Part shown: positions 1-7,587 of the stretch, piece by piece | Position numbering within the stretch: position 1 is the first letter of the stretch | Layout of the letters: each line of letters begins with the position of its first letter | Assembly: GCA_026419515.1 (NCBI GenBank) | Contig: JANZZG010000005.1 | Coordinates: 1-64,000 of the forward strand | From: Methylophilaceae bacterium | Lineage (GTDB): Bacteria > Pseudomonadota > Gammaproteobacteria > Burkholderiales > Methylophilaceae | Direction: 5' to 3' | DNA: 64,000 bases | Notes under the pieces: generated by a model | Told to the model about the DNA's origin: nothing | The model's input: only the letters and a program-made list of their open reading frames with translations | The model's database searches: none | Program-made: the position numbers and the translations under genes

Positions 1-1
1 G

Positions 2-199
2 AAGGCCAAGTTGGATGCGGCAAATCTCAAGCTCAGTGAGCGCAAGCTGATCGAGCGCGCCAAGGGCGTGCTGATGAAGCAGCGTGGTTTGGGTGAGGAA
101 GAGGCCTACGCCCTGATGCGCAAGATGGCGATGGACAGGAATATCCGGCTCGCCGAACTGGCGGGCCAGGTAGTCGAAGCGGCAAAGTTGCTGCTCTGA
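2..199 (+). CDS. nasT: ANTAR-domain transcription antiterminator (NasT-like), C-terminal part only
   Basis: The window opens inside this gene; an open frame runs from base 2 to the TGA at 197-199, giving the last 65 residues. The visible segment is an ANTAR RNA-binding domain, with the helical pattern ERKLIERAKGVLMKQRGL followed by EEEAYALMRKMAMDRN. ANTAR domains bind paired hexaloop hairpins in nascent mRNA and prevent termination; NasT-type proteins do this for nitrate/nitrite assimilation operons. Directly downstream lies a leader with exactly such hairpins, followed by the nitrate assimilation genes, so the role is well supported. The N-terminal part (REC domain in NasT, NIT sensor in NasR) lies outside the window, so the two types cannot be told apart for certain. 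Confidence 0.85.
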   Translation, partial: KAKLDAANLKLSERKLIERAKGVLMKQRGLGEEEAYALMRKMAMDRNIRLAELAGQVVEAAKLLL

Positions 200-222
200 C
201 GGCAGCAAAGAATAGACGGTGC

Positions 223-288
223 GCCCCAACGGCGGGGCTTGCCGGAATGAATGGGGCCATGGCGGCCCAGACTGGACAACGGCGTCCA
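223..288 (+). promoter_or_regulatory. ANTAR-type antiterminator RNA: two AACGGC hexaloop hairpins (P1, P2)
   Basis: P1 is GCCCC (223-227), loop AACGGC (228-233), GGGGC (234-238). P2 is TGGAC (273-277), loop AACGGC (278-283), GTCCA (284-288). Both are 5-bp stems closing a six-base loop with A at position 1 and G at position 4, the known recognition signature of ANTAR proteins; here the two loops are identical. The linker holds a further small hairpin (GGGCC 254-258 with GGCCC 264-268). The 3' half of P2 (284-288) is also part of the terminator's 5' arm, so P2 and the terminator exclude each other. Binding of the upstream gene product to P1-P2 should let transcription read into nrtA. Confidence 0.88.
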
Positions 289-330
289 ATCCCCACCGGA
301 GACGGTGGCGGGTTGGACGCTTTTCTTTTT
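282..330 (+). terminator. Regulated intrinsic terminator in the nas leader
   Basis: GCGTCCAA (282-289) pairs with TTGGACGC (313-320). An inner stem CCACCG / CGGTGG closes a GAGA tetraloop, and a T-rich run (321-330, nine T of ten) follows. It shares bases 282-288 with antiterminator hairpin P2. It lies 26 bases before the nrtA start, consistent with attenuation of the nitrate assimilation operon when the antiterminator is inactive. Confidence 0.9.
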
Positions 331-355
331 GGTGCGTATGCAATAGGAGAAAACC

Positions 356-1624
356 ATGAGCAAAGACAGCAGCAACATGGGCCCCAATCTGGGGCGCCGC
401 AATTTTGTCAAGCTGGGCGCTGCCGCGATGGGCGCATCGGCCATGATGGGGCTGGTGCCGGGCGGCATCCGCGCATCGGCATGGGCTGCGGGCAGCGACA
501 AGCCGGAGAAGGCCGAGGTCAAGATCGGCTTCATTCCGCTCACCGACTGCGCACCGGTGGTGGTGGCGGCCGAAATGGGTTTCGACAAGAAGTATGGCAT
601 CAAGATCACGCCCAGCAAGGAGGCTTCCTGGGCTGCGATCCGCGACAAGACGGTGAACGGCGAGCTGGATGCGGCCCATGTGCTGTACGGCCTGGTCTAT
701 GGGGTGCAGATGGGCATCGGCGGACAGCAGAAGGACATGGCGGTGCTGATGACGTTGAACAACAACGGTCAGGGCATCACGCTGGCCAACCAGCTGAAGG
801 ACAAGGGCGTCAAGGACGGGGCGACGCTGAAGCGCCTGCTCGACAACGAGAACCGCGACTATACCTTCGCCCAGACCTTTCCCACCGGCACTCACGCGAT
901 GTGGCTCTACTACTGGCTGGCGACCTATGGCATCAACCCCATGCGCGACATCAAGACCATCGTGGTGCCACCGCCGCAGATGGTGGCCAACATGCGCATC
1001 GGCAACATGGATGGCTATTGCGTGGGCGAGCCTTGGAATGCGCGCGCCATCTATGACAAGGTCGGTTACACCGTGGCGACGTCGCAGGAGATCTGGACCG
1101 ACCACCCAGAAAAGGTGCTGGGCACCACGGCCGATTTCGTGGCCAAACACCCCAACACGGCGCGCGCCATGATCATGGCCATCCTGGAAGCCTGCCGCCA
1201 TATCGATGCGACGGCCAATCGCGCCGCCGTGGCCAAGCTGATTTCCGGCAAGGCTTATGTCAATGCGCCGGAAGAAGTCATCGAAGGACGCTTCCTCGGC
1301 CATTATGACAATGGGATCGGCAAGAAGTGGGAAGACCCCAACTACATGAAATTTTTCAATGATGGTAAGGTAACTTTCCCCTACCTTTCGGATGGCATGT
1401 GGTTCCTCACCCAACACCGGCGCTGGGGGCTGCTCAAGACGGATCCGGACTATCTGGCGGTCGCCAGGAAGGTTAACCAGACCGATCTCTACAAGGAGGC
1501 CGCCAGCGCGCTGGGGGTGAGCGTGCCCAAGGACCTGATGCGCAGTTCCCGGCTGATCGACGGGGTGGTGTGGGACGGCAGTGATCCCAAGGCGTATGCC
1601 GCCGGGTTCAAGATCAAGGGCTGA
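356..1624 (+). CDS. nrtA: Nitrate ABC transporter substrate-binding protein, Tat-exported
   Basis: A 422-residue periplasmic nitrate/nitrite-binding protein of the NrtA/NasF family. The N-terminus has a twin-arginine motif, GRRNFVK (RR at residues 14-15), then a hydrophobic stretch rich in Ala/Met/Gly and a likely cleavage site near ASAWA (about residue 44), so it should be exported folded through Tat. The mature part begins with the family-typical KIGFIPLTDCAPVVVAAEMG. The ATG has an AGGAG-type ribosome site (taggagaaaacc). It is the first gene after the ANTAR-controlled terminator and is followed by the permease and ATPase genes, so it should deliver nitrate to that importer. The related cyanate/bicarbonate binding proteins are the main alternative, but the operon points to nitrate. 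Confidence 0.93.
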   Translation: MSKDSSNMGPNLGRRNFVKLGAAAMGASAMMGLVPGGIRASAWAAGSDKPEKAEVKIGFIPLTDCAPVVVAAEMGFDKKYGIKITPSKEASWAAIRDKTVNGELDAAHVLYGLVYGVQMGIGGQQKDMAVLMTLNNNGQGITLANQLKDKGVKDGATLKRLLDNENRDYTFAQTFPTGTHAMWLYYWLATYGINPMRDIKTIVVPPPQMVANMRIGNMDGYCVGEPWNARAIYDKVGYTVATSQEIWTDHPEKVLGTTADFVAKHPNTARAMIMAILEACRHIDATANRAAVAKLISGKAYVNAPEEVIEGRFLGHYDNGIGKKWEDPNYMKFFNDGKVTFPYLSDGMWFLTQHRRWGLLKTDPDYLAVARKVNQTDLYKEAASALGVSVPKDLMRSSRLIDGVVWDGSDPKAYAAGFKIKG

Positions 1625-1634
1625 ACGGGGAGAC

Positions 1635-2531
1635 ATGATGAGCAACGTCGTGGCGCTGAAGAAAATCGAAGCGGAACCGGGACAAGCCCAGCCTGCCCGG
1701 ATCTCCAGGCCGGTTGCGGCGCAGCCGGAAGAGACGGGTTACCGACGCACGGTGGCGCCGGAATGGCTGGTCACCGGCCTGCAGCGCGGCATCCCCATGC
1801 TGGTGGGTGTGGCACTGTTCATCGCTGCCTGGGCCATACTGGCGCAACAGTCACAGAGCCTACCCGGACCGCTCAAAACCTGGGAATCGGCCAAGCAGGT
1901 ATTTGCCCAGCCGTTCTATGTCAACGGTCCCAATGACCAGGGCATCGGCTGGAACATCCTCAATTCATTGCAGCGCGTGGGCATCGGTTTCGGCCTGGCG
2001 GCACTGGTGGGCATTCCACTGGGTTTCGTGCTGGGGCGCTTCCGCATTCTGGGGGACATGGCAGCCCCGGTGATCAGCATCCTGCGCCCGGTATCGCCGC
2101 TGGCCTGGCTGCCGATCGGCCTGCTGGTGTTCAAGGCGGCCAATCCGGCAGCGATCTGGGTGATCTTCATCTCCAGCATCTGGCCCATGGTGCTCAACAC
2201 CGCCGCCGGCGTGCAGCGCATCCCGCAGGACTATCTCAACGTGGCGCGTGTGCTCAACCTGTCCGAGTGGAAGGTGTTCACCAAGATCCTGTTCCCGGCA
2301 GTATTGCCTCATGTGCTGACGGGGGTGCGTCTGGCGATCGGCGTGGCCTGGCTGGTGATCGTCGCCGCCGAGATGCTGACCGGCGGTGTCGGACTGGGAT
2401 TCTGGGTGTGGGATGAATGGAACAATCTCAACGTCGAGCACATCATCATCGCCATTTTCGTGGTCGGCATCATCGGGCTGGCGTTGGAGCAAAGCCTACT
2501 GTTGATCGCACGCCGTATCCGTACCGAGTAA
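1635..2531 (+). CDS. nrtB: Nitrate ABC transporter permease
   Basis: A 298-residue inner-membrane permease with several hydrophobic segments and the EAA-type loop (LNVARVLNLSEWKVFTKILF) that docks onto the ATPase. It belongs to the NrtB/SsuC-like BPD_transp_1 family. An in-frame start at 1581 would overlap nrtA by 44 bases. The ATG at 1635 (or the adjacent one at 1638) follows a GGGGAG ribosome site and gives the expected length, so it is preferred. The first 50 or so residues form a polar cytoplasmic tail. With nrtA and nrtD it forms a complete importer. Confidence 0.92.
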   Translation: MMSNVVALKKIEAEPGQAQPARISRPVAAQPEETGYRRTVAPEWLVTGLQRGIPMLVGVALFIAAWAILAQQSQSLPGPLKTWESAKQVFAQPFYVNGPNDQGIGWNILNSLQRVGIGFGLAALVGIPLGFVLGRFRILGDMAAPVISILRPVSPLAWLPIGLLVFKAANPAAIWVIFISSIWPMVLNTAAGVQRIPQDYLNVARVLNLSEWKVFTKILFPAVLPHVLTGVRLAIGVAWLVIVAAEMLTGGVGLGFWVWDEWNNLNVEHIIIAIFVVGIIGLALEQSLLLIARRIRTE

Positions 2532-2544
2532 AGGAGAAACCGAC

Positions 2545-3339
2545 ATGGAAAAGTATGTACAGATGGAGGGCGTCGGCATGGTGTTCAACTCCAGGCGCGG
2601 CGCTTTCGTGGCGTTGAAAGATGTCAACCTGACCATCCGCAAAGGTGAATTCGTTTCAGTGATCGGCCATTCCGGCTGCGGTAAGTCCACGGTGCTCAAC
2701 CTGATCGCCGGATTGCTGATGCCGACCGAAGGCGTCATGTTGTGCGCCGGCCGCGAGATCGCGGGGCCTGGCCCGGAGCGCGCCGTAGTGTTCCAGAACC
2801 ATTCTCTGCTGCCCTGGCTGACTTGCTCGGAAAACGTCCATCTGGCAGTGGAACGGGTGTTCGGCGGCAAGGAGAGCAAGGCGCAGTTGGCCGAGCGCAC
2901 CCGCGCGGCGCTGGCGCTGGTGGGGTTGACGCATGCCGAACTGAAATATCCGGCCGAAATCTCCGGCGGCATGAAACAGCGTGTCGGCATCGCCCGGGCG
3001 CTGGCCATGGAGCCCAAGGTGCTGCTGCTGGACGAGCCGTTCGGCGCGCTGGACGCGCTGACCCGTGCCAATCTGCAGGACGAGCTGATGAAGATCGTCG
3101 CCGCCACTGGCAGCACGGTGGTGATGGTGACCCACGATGTCGACGAGGCGGTGCTGCTGTCCGACCGCATCGTCATGATGACCAACGGTCCGGCGGCAAC
3201 CGTCGGCGACATCCTCGAGGTCGATCTGCCGCGTCCGCGGGAACGTCTGGCGCTGGCCGAAGACCCGCACTACAACCATCTGCGCAGCGAGGTGCTCAAG
3301 TTTCTGTATGAGCGCCATGCGCACCCACTGGCCGCGTAA
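2545..3339 (+). CDS. nrtD: Nitrate ABC transporter ATP-binding protein
   Basis: A 264-residue ABC ATPase. The Walker A motif GHSGCGKST is at residues 41-49, the signature SGGMKQR and the Walker B region LLLDEPFGALDALTR are intact, and a switch His lies in VMVTHDVDEAV. It has only the ATPase domain, without the extra NrtA-like domain of cyanobacterial NrtC, so it resembles NrtD/NasD. An AAGGAG ribosome site precedes the ATG. It lies 13 bases after nrtB and energises nitrate import. Confidence 0.92.
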   Translation: MEKYVQMEGVGMVFNSRRGAFVALKDVNLTIRKGEFVSVIGHSGCGKSTVLNLIAGLLMPTEGVMLCAGREIAGPGPERAVVFQNHSLLPWLTCSENVHLAVERVFGGKESKAQLAERTRAALALVGLTHAELKYPAEISGGMKQRVGIARALAMEPKVLLLDEPFGALDALTRANLQDELMKIVAATGSTVVMVTHDVDEAVLLSDRIVMMTNGPAATVGDILEVDLPRPRERLALAEDPHYNHLRSEVLKFLYERHAHPLAA

Positions 3340-3366
3340 CCGATCCCTCATTCAAGGAGCAAGACC

Positions 3367-4821
3367 ATGCGTATCACCCGAATTCCTCTGGCGTCCGCCT
3401 TGCTGCTGGCGCTGACACCGGCGATGGCGGAAGAGGCCATGCCGGAATATACCCTGCTGGATTCGATCAAACAGGGCAAGAACATGACCAGCTTCCGGCT
3501 GCGCTACGAGCGGGTCGAGCAGGATGGCCTGCAGCCGCTCAAGTTCAATGGGGTGTCCGGTGCCAACAATCCGACGGCGAACCAGAATCTCAGGGATGCC
3601 CACGGCATCACCCTGCGCAGCCTGGTCGGCTGGCAGACCGCGCCCTTCCACAATTTGAGCTTTGCCGCGCAACTGATCAACGTGGCCAAGCTGGACGACG
3701 GTTTCAACGACAGTACCAACGGCGCCATCATCAACGCGGTGTCCAACCAGCCGGGCAAGGTGCAGTACGCCAAGATCGTCGACCCGGACGATACCGACAT
3801 CAACCAGCTGTACGTGGACTGGACCGGCATCAAGAACACCCGCCTGCGGGTCGGCCGCCAGCAGCTCAATCTCGACAACGTGCGCTTCATCGGCGACATC
3901 GGCTTCCGCCAGGTGATGCAGGTGTTCGATGGCGCGTCCGTGCTCAACAAGTCGCTACCGGATACCGAAATTTTCCTGGCCCATTTCGAAAGCGTGAAAC
4001 AGATCACCACCAAGAAACGCAACGCGGGGGCGCTGGACATCGTCAACGTCAAGTACCGCATCTCGCCGACCGAATCTCTGGTGGGGTATGGCTACCTCTC
4101 CGCGTTCGAGGATCTGGGGCTGGGGCGTGCCTGGTTCGGCAACGGCACGACGCCCCAGGCCATAGCCGAAGGCAAGGGCGGCGCAGCGAACGAAACCGCC
4201 AACCAGTCCAACCAGGTCTATGGACTGCGCCTGGACGGCGTGCGCAAGCTGAACGACGACTGGAAAGTGCTCTATACCGCGGAATATGCCAGGCAAAGCG
4301 ATTATCGGGGCGGCGACGACCGCATCGAGGCGCATTACGCCAGGTTGGGTGGTGGCGCGGCTTACGGCGATTTCGCCCTGCGTATCGATCACGAGCAGCT
4401 GTCCAGCCATGACGGCCGCTATGCCTTTCAGACGCCGTTCGGAACCAACCATTTGTTCCAGGGCTGGGTGGACAAGTTCCTCGCCACGCCGCCGGAGGGG
4501 ATCCGGGACACTTTCCTGACTGCCACCTACAAGCTCGGCGATTTCGCCTTCTTCGTCGATTACCACTGGATCCGCTCCGACGAGGACTTCCACACCGTGG
4601 GCGGTGGTACTGCCACCCGGGGCGACACCTATGGCCGGGAGTGGAATGCCGCCGTGACCTATACCCACGACAAGAACCTCATGGGCAAGGTCGAGTACGG
4701 CCGGTTCACCGAAGGCGACCATTATGCGCTGACCAGGAATGTGCCGGACGACGTGCCCGGCAACCGGGGCCGCATCCGCGACACCGAAAAGCTGTGGCTG
4801 ACCGTGATGTACACCTTCTGA
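3367..4821 (+). CDS. Alginate-export-family outer-membrane beta-barrel porin
   Basis: A 484-residue protein with a Sec signal peptide (about 21 residues, AMA before EEA). The mature part has alternating aromatic/polar strands typical of the AlgE-like 'alginate export' barrel family, e.g. RLRYERVEQDGL, LRVGRQQLNLDN and a C-terminal strand ending in VMYTF, a terminal Phe as used for outer-membrane insertion. It lies 27 bases after nrtD and 10 bases before nirB, so it is cotranscribed with the nitrate genes. The context suggests a specific outer-membrane channel for nitrate or nitrite rather than alginate, because no alginate genes are present. The substrate is an inference. Confidence 0.8.
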   Translation: MRITRIPLASALLLALTPAMAEEAMPEYTLLDSIKQGKNMTSFRLRYERVEQDGLQPLKFNGVSGANNPTANQNLRDAHGITLRSLVGWQTAPFHNLSFAAQLINVAKLDDGFNDSTNGAIINAVSNQPGKVQYAKIVDPDDTDINQLYVDWTGIKNTRLRVGRQQLNLDNVRFIGDIGFRQVMQVFDGASVLNKSLPDTEIFLAHFESVKQITTKKRNAGALDIVNVKYRISPTESLVGYGYLSAFEDLGLGRAWFGNGTTPQAIAEGKGGAANETANQSNQVYGLRLDGVRKLNDDWKVLYTAEYARQSDYRGGDDRIEAHYARLGGGAAYGDFALRIDHEQLSSHDGRYAFQTPFGTNHLFQGWVDKFLATPPEGIRDTFLTATYKLGDFAFFVDYHWIRSDEDFHTVGGGTATRGDTYGREWNAAVTYTHDKNLMGKVEYGRFTEGDHYALTRNVPDDVPGNRGRIRDTEKLWLTVMYTF

Positions 4822-4831
4822 CGAGGCAGGC

Positions 4832-7282
4832 ATGAGCACATTGAAACTGGTGGTGGTCGGCAACGGCATGGCCGGCATGCGTACCGTGGAGGAGCTGCTG
4901 AAAATCGCGCCCGACATGTATCACATCACGGTGTTCGGCGCCGAACCGCATCCCAACTACAACCGCATCCTGCTGTCGCCGGTGCTGGCCGGCGAGCAGA
5001 CGGTGGACGACATCATCCTCAACCGCCGGGAATGGTATGCCGAGCACGGCATCACCCTCCATACCGGCAGCAAGGTCACCCGCATCGACCGCGCACGGCG
5101 CCGGGTCATTGCCGAAGACGGCACCGAGGCGGAATATGACCGTCTGCTGCTGGCCACCGGCGCGACCCCGGTCATCCTGCCGGTTCCCGGCAACGACCTG
5201 GCGGGCGTGACCTGTTTTCGCGACATTCAGGATGTGGAGACCATGGTGCGATATTCCGCCGAGCGCCGGCATGCGGTGGTGATCGGCGGGGGCCTGCTGG
5301 GCCTGGAAGCTGCCAATGGATTGAGGCTGCGTGGTATGGACGTGACCGTGGTCCACAAGCACCCCTGGCTGATGGAAAAACAGCTCGATGCAGTGGCCGG
5401 CCGCATGCTGCAACAGTCGCTGGAGAACAAGGGGCTCAAGTTTCTGCTGGAGAAGGACACCGAGCAACTGGTGGGCGAAGCGGGCCATGTCCGCGCCGTG
5501 CGCTTCAAAGACGGGCAGCAGGTGCCAGCAGATCTGGTGGTGATGGCGGTCGGCATCCGCCCCAACACCGCCCTGGCGGAAGCCGCAGGCATCCATTGCA
5601 ACCGCGGCATCGTGGTCAATGACACCCTGCAGACCTTCGATCCACGCATCTACGCGGTGGGTGAGTGCGTGGTGCACCGCGGCATCAGCTACGGGTTGGT
5701 CGCCCCCCTGTTCGAGCAGGCCAAGGTGTGCGCCACGCACCTGGCCAATTTCGGCATCGGCCGCTATGCCGGCTCGGTGACTTCGACCAAGCTCAAGGTG
5801 ACCGGCATCGACCTGTTCTCTGCCGGCAACTTCATGGGGGGTGAGCATACCGATGAAATCGTGCTGCACGACAAGGTGGGCGGCGTGTACAAGAAGCTGG
5901 TGCTGGAAGGCGACCGTCTGGTGGGAGTTTGCTTATTTGGAGACACGGCCGATGGTGCGTGGTACTTCCAGATGCTCAAAGATGGCAAGGACGTACATGA
6001 GATTCGCGACACCCTGATGTTCGGCCAGAATCACCTGGGCGATACCGGGCACAAGGGCCAAACCCAGGCGGCCGCCATGGCGGACGAGGCCGAGGTGTGC
6101 GGCTGCAATGGCGTATGCAAAGGCAGCATCGTCAAGGCGATCAAGGAACAGGGCCTGTTCACGCTAGAGGACGTGCGCAAGCACACCAAGGCTTCTGCCT
6201 CCTGCGGCTCATGTACCGGCCTGGTGGAGCAGATCCTCGCTTCCTGCATCGGCGGTGCCTACCAGCCGGCCGACAGCCGCGACAAGCCGATGTGCGGGTG
6301 CACCGACCACAGCCACGGCACGGTGCGCCAGGCCATCCGTGAGCACAAGCTGCTCACCATCCCGGACGTCATCCGCCTCCTGCAATGGCGCACCCCCAAC
6401 GGCTGCGCTTCCTGCCGGCCGGCGCTCAACTATTATCTGATCTCCACCTGGCCGCACGAGGCGCAGGACGACCCGCAGAGCCGCTTCATCAACGAGCGCG
6501 CCCATGCCAACATCCAGAAGGACGGCAGCTATTCCGTGGTGCCGCGCATGTGGGGCGGCATCACCACGCCGCAGGCGCTGCGCGCCATCGCCGACGTGGC
6601 GGAAAAGTACCGGATTCCCACCGTCAAGGTGACCGGGGGCCAGCGCATCGACCTGTTGGGCGTGAAAAAGGAGGATTTGCCGGACATCTGGTCCGATCTG
6701 GCCGCGGCCGGCATGGTATCCGGCCACGCCTACGGCAAAAGCCTGCGGACCGTGAAAACCTGTGTCGGCGCCGAGTACTGCCGCTTCGGTACCCAGCTGT
6801 CCATGGCCTTGGGCGTCAAGCTGGAGAAAATGCTGTTCGGCATGTGGGCGCCGCACAAGGTCAAGCTGGCGGTGTCGGGATGCCCGCGCAACTGCGCCGA
6901 GGCCGGCATCAAGGACGTTGGCGTGATCGGCCTGGAATCCGGCTACGAACTCTATGTGGCGGGCAATGGCGGTATCAAGACCGAGGTGGCGCAGTTTTTG
7001 TGCAAGGTGGCGACCGACGCGGAGGTCATGGAATACAGCGCCGCCTTTTTGCAGCTCTACCGCGAGGAAGGCTGGTATCTCGAGCGCACCGTGCATTTCG
7101 TGCGCCGGGTCGGCCTCGATTACGTGAAAGCCCGGGTGGTGGACGATGCCGCCAGCCGCAAGGCGCTCTACGAACGGCTGCTGTATGCCCTGCAGGGCTA
7201 CCAGGACCCGTGGGCGGAGCTTGCGCGGGATCCGCGCAAGCGGCGCGAATTCCAGCTGATTCCGGTGGAGGAACCGGCATGA
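4832..7282 (+). CDS. nirB: Assimilatory nitrite reductase [NAD(P)H], large subunit
   Basis: An 816-residue cytoplasmic enzyme reducing nitrite to ammonium with NAD(P)H. In order it has an FAD-binding fold (GNGMAGM near residue 9), an NAD(P)-binding fold (VVIGGGLLGLEAA near 147), two BFD-like [2Fe-2S] segments (CGCNGVC with CGSC around 422-455, and CGC with CASC around 487-525), and the sulfite/nitrite reductase repeat with the siroheme/[4Fe-4S] cysteines KTCVGAEYC (about 643-649) and CPRNC (about 684-688). The length is close to that of other NirB proteins. The stop overlaps the nirD start (ATGA), so translation is coupled. No siroheme synthase gene is present in this stretch. Confidence 0.96.
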   Translation: MSTLKLVVVGNGMAGMRTVEELLKIAPDMYHITVFGAEPHPNYNRILLSPVLAGEQTVDDIILNRREWYAEHGITLHTGSKVTRIDRARRRVIAEDGTEAEYDRLLLATGATPVILPVPGNDLAGVTCFRDIQDVETMVRYSAERRHAVVIGGGLLGLEAANGLRLRGMDVTVVHKHPWLMEKQLDAVAGRMLQQSLENKGLKFLLEKDTEQLVGEAGHVRAVRFKDGQQVPADLVVMAVGIRPNTALAEAAGIHCNRGIVVNDTLQTFDPRIYAVGECVVHRGISYGLVAPLFEQAKVCATHLANFGIGRYAGSVTSTKLKVTGIDLFSAGNFMGGEHTDEIVLHDKVGGVYKKLVLEGDRLVGVCLFGDTADGAWYFQMLKDGKDVHEIRDTLMFGQNHLGDTGHKGQTQAAAMADEAEVCGCNGVCKGSIVKAIKEQGLFTLEDVRKHTKASASCGSCTGLVEQILASCIGGAYQPADSRDKPMCGCTDHSHGTVRQAIREHKLLTIPDVIRLLQWRTPNGCASCRPALNYYLISTWPHEAQDDPQSRFINERAHANIQKDGSYSVVPRMWGGITTPQALRAIADVAEKYRIPTVKVTGGQRIDLLGVKKEDLPDIWSDLAAAGMVSGHAYGKSLRTVKTCVGAEYCRFGTQLSMALGVKLEKMLFGMWAPHKVKLAVSGCPRNCAEAGIKDVGVIGLESGYELYVAGNGGIKTEVAQFLCKVATDAEVMEYSAAFLQLYREEGWYLERTVHFVRRVGLDYVKARVVDDAASRKALYERLLYALQGYQDPWAELARDPRKRREFQLIPVEEPA

Positions 7283-7587
7283 CGGCCTGGGTGAAAATCG
7301 CGCTTCTGGAAGACATCCCCCGGCTGGGCGCGCGGGTGGTCAAGAGCGCGCGCGGCAACATCGCCGTGTTCCGCACCGGCGAGGACCAGGTGTATGCCCT
7401 GCACGACCGCTGCCCCCACAAGGGCGGCCCGCTGTCGCAGGGCATCGTGCACGGGGCGTGGGTCACCTGCCCGTTGCATGGGTGGACCATCGGACTGCCC
7501 GATGGTTGCGCCATGGCGCCGGATCAGGGCAGAACTTCCTGTTTCGAAGTCAAGGTCGAGGATGGCCTGGTATGGCTGAAGCTGTGA
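7279..7587 (+). CDS. nirD: Nitrite reductase small subunit, Rieske-type
   Basis: A 102-residue Rieske [2Fe-2S] fold protein with the paired ligand motifs CPHKGG and CPLHGW. It is the small partner of NirB in NAD(P)H-dependent nitrite reduction. The ATG at 7279 overlaps the nirB TGA by four bases. Longer in-frame starts would lie inside nirB and are not credible. The 3' end overlaps the nasA start by 16 bases. Confidence 0.94.
   Translation: MTAWVKIALLEDIPRLGARVVKSARGNIAVFRTGEDQVYALHDRCPHKGGPLSQGIVHGAWVTCPLHGWTIGLPDGCAMAPDQGRTSCFEVKVEDGLVWLKL

Noticed and set aside
247-1056. Plus-strand open frame running across the nas leader into nrtA
   Set aside because: It covers the structured leader and terminator and is a frame shadow of nrtA; the product is low-complexity Gly/Arg/Gln.
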